A stretch of 23,383 bases of DNA, taken from Scatavimonas merdigallinarum (GTDB lineage: Bacteria; Bacillota; Clostridia; Oscillospirales; Acutalibacteraceae). Position 1 is the first letter of the stretch, and every line of letters starts with the position of its first letter. The translations under genes were made by a program, and so were the position numbers. The stretch covers positions 1 through 23,383 of the forward strand of contig DVFW01000030.1 in NCBI GenBank assembly GCA_018713055.1. The letters run 5' to 3'. The notes below the pieces were generated by a model, which saw only the letters and a program-made list of their open reading frames with translations, was not told the DNA's origin and made no database searches. Below, piece by piece: positions 7,539 to 15,301 of the stretch.

Positions 7539-7567
7539 TAGTATATGTTCGGCTTATCTTTCTATAC
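7539..7567 (-). promoter_or_regulatory. Possible sporulation-type promoter of the GH18-LysM gene
   Basis: On the minus strand CATATACTA (7539-7547) fits the -10 pattern CATAnnnTA of mother-cell sigma factors (sigma-K, sigma-E). A GTATAG block (7562-7567) lies 14 bases upstream. The -35 match is partial. A housekeeping reading with -10 TATACT has no good -35. Confidence 0.3.
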
Positions 7568-7580
7568 GAACAGAAAACAA

Positions 7581-7621
7581 AAAAACACGGCGCATCTTTT
7601 AAGAAAATTCGCCGTGTTTTT
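7581..7621 (-). terminator. Terminator of the MarR-ABC exporter operon
   Basis: AAAAACACGGCG (7581-7592) pairs with CGCCGTGTTTTT (7610-7621), a 12-bp stem. On the minus strand it is followed by a run of T residues. It lies about 95 bases beyond the stop of the second ABC gene. Confidence 0.85.
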
Positions 7622-7715
7622 TATATTATTTTAACGTGGAAAGCGCTTTATACTACCCTTTAAAATATTGTCTTTCTTTTGTGTGCTCTGTTATGCTTTT
7701 GGGGCTTGTTTTTCA

Positions 7716-9623
7716 TCAGTCAAGCTCCAGCGCACCGGTATACAGCTGATAGTAGGTGCCTTTTTGTTTGAGCAGCTCGTCATGCGTACCGCGCTCAATA
7801 ATACGCCCATGATCCAGCACCATAATGGCGTCCGAATTTTTGATTGTACTCAACCGGTGGGCAATTACAAATACGGTTCGGTTTGTCATAAGTGCATCCA
7901 TCCCCTGCTGCACAATCGCCTCGGTACGCGTGTCAATAGAGCTGGTTGCCTCGTCCAAAATCATAACAGGCGGGTCGGCCACTGCCGCGCGGGCAATGGA
8001 CAAAAGCTGGCGCTGCCCCTGGGAAAGACTTGCGCCGTTTCCCGACAGCGGCGTATCGTACCCCTGCGGCAGGCGGGTAATAAAATCGTGGGCGCCTGCC
8101 AGCCTGGCGGCGGCAATACATTCCTCATCACTTGCGTCCAGGCGGCCGTAGCGGATGTTATCCATGACCGTTCCTGTAAACAGGTTTGTATCCTGCAGCA
8201 CCATTCCCAGGCTGCGCCGCAGATCAGCCTTTTTAATTTTATTGATATTGATCCCATCATAACGGATCTTTCCGTCGGCAATATCATAAAAACGGTTGAT
8301 TAAATTGGTGATTGTCGTTTTTCCTGCTCCGGTAGAACCCACAAAGGCCACCTTTTGTCCGGGTTTTGCATACAACGAAACATCGTGCAGCACGGTTTTT
8401 CCTTCTTCATAGGCAAAATCCACACCAAACATCCGCACATCGCCGGTAAGGCGAGTATAGGTAATGGTTCCGTCGCTGTGCGGATGCTTCCATGCCCATA
8501 CATTGGTTCGCTCCTTACACTCCTCCAGGCGCCCGTCTCTTGTTTCACGTGCGTTCACCAGCGTTACATAGCCGTCGTCGGGCTCAGGTTTTTCATCAAT
8601 TAACGTAAAAATCCGCTGCGTGCCCGCAAGACCCATTACAATAGCGTTAAGCTGATTCGAAACCTGGCTTATATTGCCTGCAAACTGCTTTGTCATATTT
8701 AAAAACGGTATTACAATGCTAATACCAAACCCAATGCCGGAAATGCTCACGTTCGGAACAGCGGTGATTAAAAGAATACCGCCTGCCAGGGCTACAATTA
8801 CGTACAGCACATTCCCAATATTGTTTAAAATAGGCATGAGCATATTGGCATAGCGGTTGGCTTTTTCCGCATCGGCAAACAAAGCGTCATTGATTGCATC
8901 AAATTCCTTTTGTGCCTGCTGTTCATGACAAAACACTTTGATGACCTTCTGACCGTTCATCATTTCTTCCACAAAGCCCTCCGTACGCCCCAGCGCCAAC
9001 TGTTGACGTATAAAATATTTGGCCGAGCTTCCCCCCACTTTTTTTATGACAAGCGTCATAACTACTACGCCCAAGATCACTACCAGCGTCATCCACAGAC
9101 TGTAATATATCATAATGGAAAACACCGTAAGCACGGAAACCGCCGCTATCATCAGCTGTGGAAAGCTCTGGGAAACCATCTGCCGCAGCGTATCGATATC
9201 ATTGGTGTAGTAACTCATTACATCGCCGTGATTGTGTGTGTCAAAATATTTGACAGGCAGGCTTTGCATACCGTTAAACATCTTTTCACGCAGTTTGGCA
9301 AGCGATCCCTGCGTTATAACAGCCATTAATTGATTAAAGGCAAAGCCTGCGGCCAGGCTTAGCACATAAAAGACTGCCAGTATTGTCACCAGCCCCAAGA
9401 TCTGGGCCGATACCCCGTCCCAGTTACCGCTTTTCCAGCTTTGTTCCACATATGAAATAACATTTTGCATAAAAACGGCCGGAATGGAGCTTACGACAGC
9501 GCTAATTAAAATACACACAATCGTCACCGGCAACAGCACGGGATAAAACCCGAACAGCGTGCGAACCAACCTTCCCAGCACGCCTTTGGAACCCCGATGT
9601 TCTTTTGCACTTTTACTGCGCAT
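7716..9623 (-). CDS. ABC exporter half with the catalytic ATP site residues (heterodimer subunit B)
   Basis: About 635 residues: six membrane helices, then an ATP-binding domain. Counting from the GTG at 9632, Walker A is GSTGAGKT (432-439), the Q-loop VLQDTNLF (478-485), Walker B ends in MILDEATS with catalytic Glu561, and the H-loop His is 592. The signature is LSQGQ (536-540) instead of LSGGQ. A 50-residue insertion at about 350-400 with VWAWKHPHSDGTITYTRL lies between the membrane and ATP domains. The ATG at 9623 has AGGTGA 6 bases upstream; the GTG at 9632 lacks proper spacing. The gene overlaps the end of the partner gene by about 11 bases, so translation is coupled. The pair resembles BmrCD/LmrCD-type multidrug exporters; the true cargo is unknown. 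Confidence 0.93.
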   Translation of the reverse strand: MRSKSAKEHRGSKGVLGRLVRTLFGFYPVLLPVTIVCILISAVVSSIPAVFMQNVISYVEQSWKSGNWDGVSAQILGLVTILAVFYVLSLAAGFAFNQLMAVITQGSLAKLREKMFNGMQSLPVKYFDTHNHGDVMSYYTNDIDTLRQMVSQSFPQLMIAAVSVLTVFSIMIYYSLWMTLVVILGVVVMTLVIKKVGGSSAKYFIRQQLALGRTEGFVEEMMNGQKVIKVFCHEQQAQKEFDAINDALFADAEKANRYANMLMPILNNIGNVLYVIVALAGGILLITAVPNVSISGIGFGISIVIPFLNMTKQFAGNISQVSNQLNAIVMGLAGTQRIFTLIDEKPEPDDGYVTLVNARETRDGRLEECKERTNVWAWKHPHSDGTITYTRLTGDVRMFGVDFAYEEGKTVLHDVSLYAKPGQKVAFVGSTGAGKTTITNLINRFYDIADGKIRYDGININKIKKADLRRSLGMVLQDTNLFTGTVMDNIRYGRLDASDEECIAAARLAGAHDFITRLPQGYDTPLSGNGASLSQGQRQLLSIARAAVADPPVMILDEATSSIDTRTEAIVQQGMDALMTNRTVFVIAHRLSTIKNSDAIMVLDHGRIIERGTHDELLKQKGTYYQLYTGALELD

Positions 9624-11358
9624 CTCTGTCACCTGCCTTATTCTGGGAATAATAGACTTCCTGGTAAATTGTATTGGTCTTTAAAAGCTCCTGGTGCGTG
9701 CCGACGGCGTTGATCATACCGCCGTCCAATACGATAATACGGTCGGCGTCCTGTACGGAGGCAACGCGCTGTGCAATAATTACCTTGGTCGTTTCGGGAA
9801 TATACCGGCGGAACGCCTGACGGATTAATGTGTCGGTTCGGGTATCCACCGCGCTTGTAGAGTCGTCCAAAATCAGGATTTTAGGTTTTTTCAAAAGCGC
9901 GCGTGCAATGCATAGCCTTTGCTTCTGCCCGCCGGATACGTTGGCGCCGCCCTGCTCTATGTGGGTATCATACCCATGGGGAAACTGGCGGATAAATTCG
10001 TCGGCCTGTGCCAGTTTGCAGGCTTCTTCCATCTCTGCGTCGGTTGCGTCCTCGTTTCCCCAACGCAGGTTTTCCTTAATTGTACCGGAAAAAAGTTCAT
10101 TTTTTTGCAGTACAACAGCCACCTGGTCGCGCAGAACCTTTAAATCATATTCCCGCACATCTACGCCGCCTACGCGCACCACACCCTGCGTAACGTCGTA
10201 CAGGCGCGGAATCAGCTGGATCAGTGTAGATTTGGATGAACCGGTTCCGCCGATAATCCCAATAATTTCTCCTGACCGAATATGCAGGTTAATATCTGCA
10301 AGCGCCATTCGCTCGGCGTTTTTAGAATATTTAAAGCTGACGTTTTCAAAATCAATAGAACCATCCTTTACCACACTGACAGCATTGTCCGGGTTTTGCA
10401 AAACACTCTCCTCTGTCAGCACCTCTACAATACGCTGGGACGATTCACTGGCCATGGTGATCATAACAAATACCATGGAAAGCATCATCAGGCTGCTGAG
10501 GATCTGAAACCCATAGGTCAGCATTGCAGACATTTGCCCCACGTCCAGGTCAAGCCCCTGGGAAGTAATCACCACATAAGAACCGTAAGACATCACAAAT
10601 ATCATGACTGCATACATACAAAACTGCATCAGCGGGTTATTAATTGCCAAAATACGTTCTGCCCTGGTAAAGTCTACACATACATTTTCCGCAGCTGCAC
10701 CAAATTTCTGTTTTTCATAATCTTCGCGTACATACGACTTAACCACCCGCATGCCTCTAATATTTTCCTGTACAGAACTGTTAAGCGCATCGTACTTTTT
10801 AAATACCCTTCGAAACAGCGGCATGGTTTTTTTAATAACCAAAAAAAGCCCAAAACCCAAAATGGGGATTACCAGTATAAAAATAAACGCCATATCGCCC
10901 CCCATTATAAAGGCCATTACAAAGGCAAAAACCAACATCAACGGGCAGCGGATTGCCGTGCGTACAATCATCATATATGCCAATTGCACATTGGTCACGT
11001 CGGTAGTCAGACGTGTCACGAGGCTTGAAACAGAAAACTTATCAATATTTTCAAAGGAATAGCCCTGTATTTTTGAAAACATATCTTTTCGCAGATTGCG
11101 GGCAAAGCCGCAGCTGGCCGTTGCACAGGCAGAACCCGCCAAAGCACCAAAGGTAAGTGACAAAGCCGCCATTGCAATCAGTATAAGCCCATATTGGACA
11201 ATAACGTCTAACGAACAACCGTTTTTGATTTCGTTGACAAGATTCGCCGTAAGAAACGGGATAATGCATTCCAGCACTACTTCGCCCGATACTAAAATCG
11301 GCGCCAGCAAAGAGGGCTTCTTGTATTCCCGTATGCTTTTTGCCAAAATTTTTATCAT
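9613..11358 (-). CDS. ABC exporter half with a degenerate ATP site (heterodimer subunit A)
   Basis: A 581-residue half-transporter with six membrane helices and a C-terminal ATP domain. Walker A is GGTGSSKS (370-377), with Ser in place of the last Gly. The signature VSGGQ (474-478) is canonical. Walker B ends ILILDDSTS, so the catalytic Glu is Asp499, and the H-loop histidine is Gln530 (IAQRVASV). These changes mark the degenerate nucleotide site of heterodimeric exporters. They complement the partner, whose LSQGQ signature completes the same degenerate site. AGGGGAG lies 8-9 bases before the ATG. It is preceded by the MarR gene at 96 bases and overlaps the next gene, all in one operon. Confidence 0.93.
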   Translation of the reverse strand: MIKILAKSIREYKKPSLLAPILVSGEVVLECIIPFLTANLVNEIKNGCSLDVIVQYGLILIAMAALSLTFGALAGSACATASCGFARNLRKDMFSKIQGYSFENIDKFSVSSLVTRLTTDVTNVQLAYMMIVRTAIRCPLMLVFAFVMAFIMGGDMAFIFILVIPILGFGLFLVIKKTMPLFRRVFKKYDALNSSVQENIRGMRVVKSYVREDYEKQKFGAAAENVCVDFTRAERILAINNPLMQFCMYAVMIFVMSYGSYVVITSQGLDLDVGQMSAMLTYGFQILSSLMMLSMVFVMITMASESSQRIVEVLTEESVLQNPDNAVSVVKDGSIDFENVSFKYSKNAERMALADINLHIRSGEIIGIIGGTGSSKSTLIQLIPRLYDVTQGVVRVGGVDVREYDLKVLRDQVAVVLQKNELFSGTIKENLRWGNEDATDAEMEEACKLAQADEFIRQFPHGYDTHIEQGGANVSGGQKQRLCIARALLKKPKILILDDSTSAVDTRTDTLIRQAFRRYIPETTKVIIAQRVASVQDADRIIVLDGGMINAVGTHQELLKTNTIYQEVYYSQNKAGDRDAQ

Positions 11359-11453
11359 TGCAATACTCCCCTTTTTCCCAGCCTGAAAAGACCTGTTTTT
11401 AAACTTAATTTGTTATGGTGCAAACAATCCAGACAGAATGTGCATCTGCCGTT

Positions 11454-11891
11454 TCAACCATTCACCTTATCTGCCAGATTTTGATACATTTTAGCGGCTA
11501 TTTCCAAAAACAGCTGCAGCTGACCGGGTGATATGTCTTTTGTGAGCATAACCTCTATTTCACAAATACAAGCATGCATTCTGGCGTCCATATGGGCTGC
11601 CTTTTCTGTTGGCACAAGGCTTTTCAGGCGTGCGTCGCGAGCTACACTTTCCCGCTGTATTACGCCGTTTTTCTCCAACAACTGTAAAATCCCCGTTGTA
11701 GTAGAACGGCTCAGCCCAAAAGCCTCTTCCACATTTTTTTGGAAAACAGGCCCGTTTTTGTAATGCTCTAAAATATAGTGTATAACCCTGCTTTGCACGC
11801 CGGTAACGCCAAGATCAGCCAAAGCGGCATTCATACGCTGCTTCAGTGTGTGGGACAAAATATTGATCCATACTCCGCAGTCGCGCTTCAT
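11454..11891 (-). CDS. MarR family transcriptional regulator
   Basis: A 145-residue winged-helix repressor. The DNA-binding core runs from about residue 30 to 100: VQSRVIHYILEHY, then FQKNVEEAFGLSRSTTTGIL as the recognition helix region, then LLEKNGVIQRESVARDAR with the wing Asp-Ala-Arg. C-terminal helices suited to dimerisation follow. MarR proteins next to ABC exporters usually repress their own operon and release DNA when a drug or phenolic ligand binds. A perfect palindrome on the promoter directly upstream supports autoregulation here. AAGGTG precedes the ATG at 11891. Length and domain match the family. Confidence 0.92.
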   Translation of the reverse strand: MKRDCGVWINILSHTLKQRMNAALADLGVTGVQSRVIHYILEHYKNGPVFQKNVEEAFGLSRSTTTGILQLLEKNGVIQRESVARDARLKSLVPTEKAAHMDARMHACICEIEVMLTKDISPGQLQLFLEIAAKMYQNLADKVNG

Positions 11892-11908
11892 CTATTTCAC
11901 ACCTTTTT

Positions 11909-11926
11909 TTGTTCGTGTACGAACAA
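11909..11926. promoter_or_regulatory. Operator palindrome of the MarR regulator
   Basis: TTGTTCGTGTACGAACAA is a perfect 8-2-8 inverted repeat. It begins 1 base downstream of the -10 box and covers the predicted transcription start, where a bound MarR dimer would block RNA polymerase. Confidence 0.78.
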
Positions 11927-11927
11927 T

Positions 11928-11956
11928 ATGGTACTGTATTTTTCCAGTTTTGTCAA
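11928..11956 (-). promoter_or_regulatory. Promoter of the MarR-ABC exporter operon
   Basis: On the minus strand a perfect -35 TTGACA (11951-11956) and TACCAT as -10 (11928-11933) are separated by 17 bases. The operator palindrome starts next to the -10. Confidence 0.8.
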
Positions 11957-12041
11957 TAGAAAAAGCAAAAGAAAGAATGAATCCTTCATTTCTTAAAAAG
12001 CAAAAAAATAAAATTTCATAATAATATTTCTCTATATTTTA

Positions 12042-12060
12042 TAACTATTATAAATAGTTA
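12042..12060. promoter_or_regulatory. Inverted repeat upstream of the starch-binding protein gene
   Basis: TAACTAT and ATAGTTA form a perfect 7-5-7 inverted repeat. It lies 6 bases upstream of the candidate -35 of the starch-binding gene, a place where an activator or repressor could bind. The surrounding DNA is very AT-rich, so chance is a real alternative. Confidence 0.35.
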
Positions 12061-12066
12061 ATATAT

Positions 12067-12095
12067 TTGCTTATTATTAATTTTTTCGACATATT
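12067..12095 (+). promoter_or_regulatory. Candidate promoter of the starch-binding protein gene
   Basis: TTGCTT (12067-12072) and CATATT (12090-12095) are separated by 17 bases. Both boxes are imperfect. Transcription would start near 12102, leaving a leader of about 78 bases. Confidence 0.35.
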
Positions 12096-12179
12096 TTTTG
12101 TACATTTTTTTCCTTTACGTGCTACCATAACGGCAAGCAACCGGTCGCTTTTATTTTTATTTTTTGGAGGTAAAATTCA

Positions 12180-13100
12180 ATGAAAAAACTGAAGGGAATT
12201 ACAAGCGCATTGCTTGCATTTATCCTTATGGCGACCCTGTTGGCTTTGCCAGCTGGTGCAACGGCCACGCAGGGCGTGGATATTTATTTCTGCAAGCCTG
12301 CATCCTGGGGCAATTCTGTTAATATCCATTTGTGGAATGCAGGTTCTTACAATACAACCTGGCCCGGCATAGCCATGACAAATCTGGGCGACGGCTGGTA
12401 CAGATATACAAACAGCGCCCTCAACAGCTGCAGTGTTGTCATCAGCGACGGCAATGGAAATCAGACAGCGGATCTCAATGTAACAGACCAGGTGACAATT
12501 AAAGACAATAAAGTTGTTCCGCGCGCACAGAAATACATTGCTGTAAACTTTACACGCCCGAGCAACTGGGGAACAGACGTTAAGGTCTATTACTATTCCG
12601 ACGACAGCAACCAGCTTGAAATCTACAGCTGGCCAGGCGTATCCATGTCTTCCACCGGTTATGCAAACCAGTATACCTACAGAATTACAGAGCTGGAAAA
12701 GGCCAGGGTTCTTTTTACAGACGGCGTAAACCAGTACCCTCCGCAGGGGCATGCCGGTATTCCCGTTGAGGCAGGCCAACAGCTTTTCTGCGACACAACC
12801 GGAACAGAGAACAAGCTCACTCCCAATATTGCGGTATCAGCAAGCAAAAGTGCCGTTAATGTAAACGAAACCTTTACAATCACTATGGATAATGTGGGCT
12901 TTTCCAACAGTATCAGCTGCTTTTCCAATGATATGCAGATTATCGGGAGCACTGTGTCCGGGGATCAAAAAATTTACAGCGTAAAATTCACACAGCCCGG
13001 CTACAAAATGATTTACACCACTTATTGGAGCGGCTACGGCGGAGATTCCCGCGCACACCAGAAAGACGGCTGCAACGGTGTAGACATCACAGTTGCCTGA
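12180..13100 (+). CDS. Secreted protein with two CBM26-like starch-binding modules
   Basis: A 306-residue secreted protein with a signal peptide (residues 1-29, Ala-X-Ala-type cleavage near PAGATA). Two related modules follow. Module 1 (about 32-101) has YFCKPASWGNSVNIHLW, TTWPGIAMT and GWYRY. Module 2 (about 119-205) has VNFTRPSNWGTDVKVYYY, IYSWPGVSMS, YTYRI and RVLFTDG. The Trp/Tyr placement fits starch-binding modules of the CBM25/26 type. Residues 214-306 form a third beta-rich, Ig-like domain (SKSAVNVNETFTITMDNVG). There is no catalytic domain, sortase motif, membrane anchor or dockerin visible. GGAGG lies 9 bases before the ATG. It probably holds starch or maltodextrin outside the cell. 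How it stays at the surface, if it does, is not shown. Confidence 0.85.
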   Translation: MKKLKGITSALLAFILMATLLALPAGATATQGVDIYFCKPASWGNSVNIHLWNAGSYNTTWPGIAMTNLGDGWYRYTNSALNSCSVVISDGNGNQTADLNVTDQVTIKDNKVVPRAQKYIAVNFTRPSNWGTDVKVYYYSDDSNQLEIYSWPGVSMSSTGYANQYTYRITELEKARVLFTDGVNQYPPQGHAGIPVEAGQQLFCDTTGTENKLTPNIAVSASKSAVNVNETFTITMDNVGFSNSISCFSNDMQIIGSTVSGDQKIYSVKFTQPGYKMIYTTYWSGYGGDSRAHQKDGCNGVDITVA

Positions 13101-13125
13101 TTCAATTCACAAAAAATCTTTCCAC

Positions 13126-13165
13126 AAAAGGGTCCAACGCTTTAAAACAGCATTGGACCCTTTTT
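13126..13165. terminator. Shared terminator between convergent genes
   Basis: AAAAGGGTCCAA-C-GCT (13126-13141) pairs with AGC-A-TTGGACCCTTTT (13149-13164) with one mismatch. T runs lie on both sides, so it can end transcripts of the starch-binding gene (plus) and the transketolase pair (minus). Confidence 0.88.
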
Positions 13166-13274
13166 GTAAATCAACCTCTTGCACAAGTTTGTTCCGTTTT
13201 TTATGCAGCACAGCGCAAATACAATGCGTATCTCGAAAGGGAAATACGTACCGTACTTTTTACTTTCCAGACAA

Positions 13275-14231
13275 TCACCAACGGTTTCCGCGCACAAATT
13301 CGCTTACAGCCTTTACAATATTGTCCTTGCAAAGCCCAAACCTGCAAAGCAGCTCTTTTGCCGGACCGGAATATCCGAAACAATCATTCACACCAAGTTT
13401 TAAAACCGGAACAGGGCATTCCTGCGCGGTTATGCTGCACACGCTGTCGCCCAGGCCGCCAATAACGTTATGCTCCTCCAGCGTTATAATCCTGCCGGTT
13501 TCCCTTGCAGCTTTTAAAATAAGCTCCCTGTCTATCGGCTTAATTGTATGGATATTTACCAAACGTGCATATATCCCCTGTTCTTTTAACTCCTGCACGG
13601 CTTTTAACGCTTCGTTTACAAGAAGGCCAGTTGCAATGACCGTTACGTCGCCGCCTTCATGCAATGTAATTCCCTTGCCCAATTCAAAGCGGTAGCCAGC
13701 GTCCGGGTCGTTAAAGCTGTCGATTGCAAGACGGCCCAAGCGGATATACACTGGGCCCTGATATGCCGCGGCAGCCTTAACGGCCTCGAGCATCTCGTAA
13801 TGGTCGGAAGGGTTTAAAATTACCATGCCGGGCAATGTTTTCATTAACGCAATATCTTCACAGCACTGGTGCGTGGCGCCGTCTTCCCCAACGGAAATAC
13901 CTGCGTGCGACCCGGCAATTTTCACGTTGAGTTTTGGATAGGCAACAGAATTGCGCAGCTGCTCAAAAGCTCTTCCCGCTGCAAACATGGCAAAGGAAGC
14001 GGCAAACGGAATTTTCCCGCAGGTGGCCAGCCCGGCGGCAATCCCCATCATGTTGCATTCTGCAATACCACAGTCTATAAAACGGTCCGGATATTCTTTT
14101 TGAAAAATGGAAGTTTTCGTCGCAGCAGCCAGGTCTGCATCTAAAACGACCACATCCCGGTTTACTTTTGCAAGCTCACATAAAGCCATACCAAAGCTTT
14201 CTCTTGTCGCCTTACTGATCATCTGTGCCAT
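13275..14231 (-). CDS. Transketolase, C-terminal subunit
   Basis: A 318-residue subunit with the pyrimidine-binding and C-terminal domains of transketolase. Glu58 in DCGIAECNMMGIAAGLA is the glutamate that activates thiamine diphosphate. GSHAGISVGEDGATHQ follows near residue 107-122, as in the family. It pairs with the product of the gene directly upstream to form a complete transketolase, which moves two-carbon units between sugar phosphates in the non-oxidative pentose phosphate pathway. Its ATG overlaps the stop of the N-terminal subunit as TAATG, so the two are made in equal amounts. Two-gene transketolases are well known in clostridia and archaea. A role in a related C2-transfer reaction cannot be excluded. 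Confidence 0.93.
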   Translation of the reverse strand: MAQMISKATRESFGMALCELAKVNRDVVVLDADLAAATKTSIFQKEYPDRFIDCGIAECNMMGIAAGLATCGKIPFAASFAMFAAGRAFEQLRNSVAYPKLNVKIAGSHAGISVGEDGATHQCCEDIALMKTLPGMVILNPSDHYEMLEAVKAAAAYQGPVYIRLGRLAIDSFNDPDAGYRFELGKGITLHEGGDVTVIATGLLVNEALKAVQELKEQGIYARLVNIHTIKPIDRELILKAARETGRIITLEEHNVIGGLGDSVCSITAQECPVPVLKLGVNDCFGYSGPAKELLCRFGLCKDNIVKAVSEFVRGNRW

Positions 14232-15079
14232 TACTGCTCCCCCTCCAATTCTTTCAAAGCATTCTCAAGCTCTGCCATTGCTGTTTTATATTGTTCTTCA
14301 TTTGGGGCAGTACCATGCCACCCAACCTGATCTTCCATAAACGAAACGCCCTTGCCTTTTACTGTCTGTGCAATAATGACCGTGGGCTTGTCCTTTGTTT
14401 GCCTTGCTTTTGTAAAGGCCTCTTCTATTTGCGTAAAGCAATGCCCACAAATTTTCATTACAGAAAAACCAAAGGCTTCAAATTTTTGATCCAGCGGTTC
14501 AAGCCCGGCAACCTCTTCCACAGGACCGTCAATTTGCAAACCGTTGTTGTCCACAATCAGGCATAAATTGTCCAGCTTATGGTGTGCTGCAAACATAGCA
14601 GCTTCCCAAACCTGCCCCTCTTCGCACTCGCCGTCGCCCAGAACAGCATACACCCTGTAGCTTTTTCCATCCAGTTTTGCTGCCTTGGCCATACCGCACG
14701 CAGCAGAAACGCCCTGTCCCAAAGAGCCGGAACTCATATCTATACCGGGCGTACCTTTCATATCGGGGTGGCCCTGCAGCATAGCGCCGACATGGCGTAG
14801 CTTTTTAAGTTCTTCCACAGGGAAATATCCCCTGAGTGCAAGGGCTGCATAAAGGCCGGGGCAGCAGTGCCCTTTAGATAACACAAAACGATCCCTGTCC
14901 GGAGCCTTGGGCTTTTGCGGGTCTACCTGCATTTCCTTAAAATACAGATAAGTAAAAAGATCCGCTGCTGACAAAGAACCGCCCGGATGCCCGGATTTTG
15001 CATGAAAAGTTCCGGTTATGGCACCCATTCTCACCTTGCACGCAAGCTTTTTTAGCATAAGCTTTTCTGTATGGTTCAT
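14231..15079 (-). CDS. Transketolase, N-terminal subunit
   Basis: A 282-residue subunit that binds the diphosphate end of thiamine diphosphate. KSGHPGGSLS (28-37) and SKGHCCPGLYAAL (68-80) are substrate-side motifs. The cofactor motif begins GDGECEEGQVWEA at 148-160 and ends with DNN at 177-179, the classic GDG-X(25-30)-NN pattern that holds Mg2+ and diphosphate. Length fits the first half of a bacterial transketolase. AGGGCGGAG lies about 5 bases before ATG 15079. It is the first gene of the pair; I could not assign a convincing promoter in the space shared with coaX. Confidence 0.94.
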   Translation of the reverse strand: MNHTEKLMLKKLACKVRMGAITGTFHAKSGHPGGSLSAADLFTYLYFKEMQVDPQKPKAPDRDRFVLSKGHCCPGLYAALALRGYFPVEELKKLRHVGAMLQGHPDMKGTPGIDMSSGSLGQGVSAACGMAKAAKLDGKSYRVYAVLGDGECEEGQVWEAAMFAAHHKLDNLCLIVDNNGLQIDGPVEEVAGLEPLDQKFEAFGFSVMKICGHCFTQIEEAFTKARQTKDKPTVIIAQTVKGKGVSFMEDQVGWHGTAPNEEQYKTAMAELENALKELEGEQ

Positions 15080-15150
15080 CGAACTCCGCCCTTTCTAATA
15101 TAAAAATGTGGCTGGTCAGGCACAAACAGAACTGTCCAACCGTATTGCAG

Positions 15151-15190
15151 GCATAAAGCCTAAAGCTTTTTTTATAATAGCATAAAGCCT
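15151..15190. repeat. Direct repeat in the divergent transketolase/coaX control region
   Basis: GCATAAAGCCT occurs at 15151-15161 and again at 15180-15190, an 11-base exact direct repeat with starts 29 bases apart. It lies between two divergent genes and could be a regulator site. Confidence 0.55.
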
Positions 15191-15244
15191 GTCTGCTATT
15201 TTTCATATAAAGCAAAATTAAGACAATTCCATGACAAATTCTTC

Positions 15245-15273
15245 TTGCATGCAACGGCTATTATTGCTATAAT
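15245..15273 (+). promoter_or_regulatory. Promoter of coaX
   Basis: TTGCAT (15245-15250) and a perfect -10 TATAAT (15268-15273) are spaced by 17 bases. The -35 lies inside the perfect palindrome TTGCATGCAA (15245-15254). Transcription should start near 15280, just before the ribosome site. Confidence 0.7.
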
Positions 15274-15301
15274 CAAAGGGCAAAAGGAGGACTTATCGGC
15301 A

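Noticed and set aside
7668..8303. Long frame on the plus strand opposite the ABC exporter gene
   Set aside because: It lies fully antisense to conserved ATP-binding motifs and has no protein-like features; it is a by-product of codon bias.
10282..11028. 248-residue plus-strand frame opposite the first ABC exporter gene
   Set aside because: Rich in His, Lys and Asn with no domain, and antisense to a certain gene.
15097..15125. Promoter TTGTGC-N17-TATATT for the transketolase pair on the minus strand
   Set aside because: It would start transcription only about 11 bases before the start codon, within the ribosome site.
15245..15301. N-terminal extension of coaX to the ATG at 15245
   Set aside because: That ATG overlaps the -35 of a good promoter, while the ATG at 15302 has a strong ribosome site and matches the family start.
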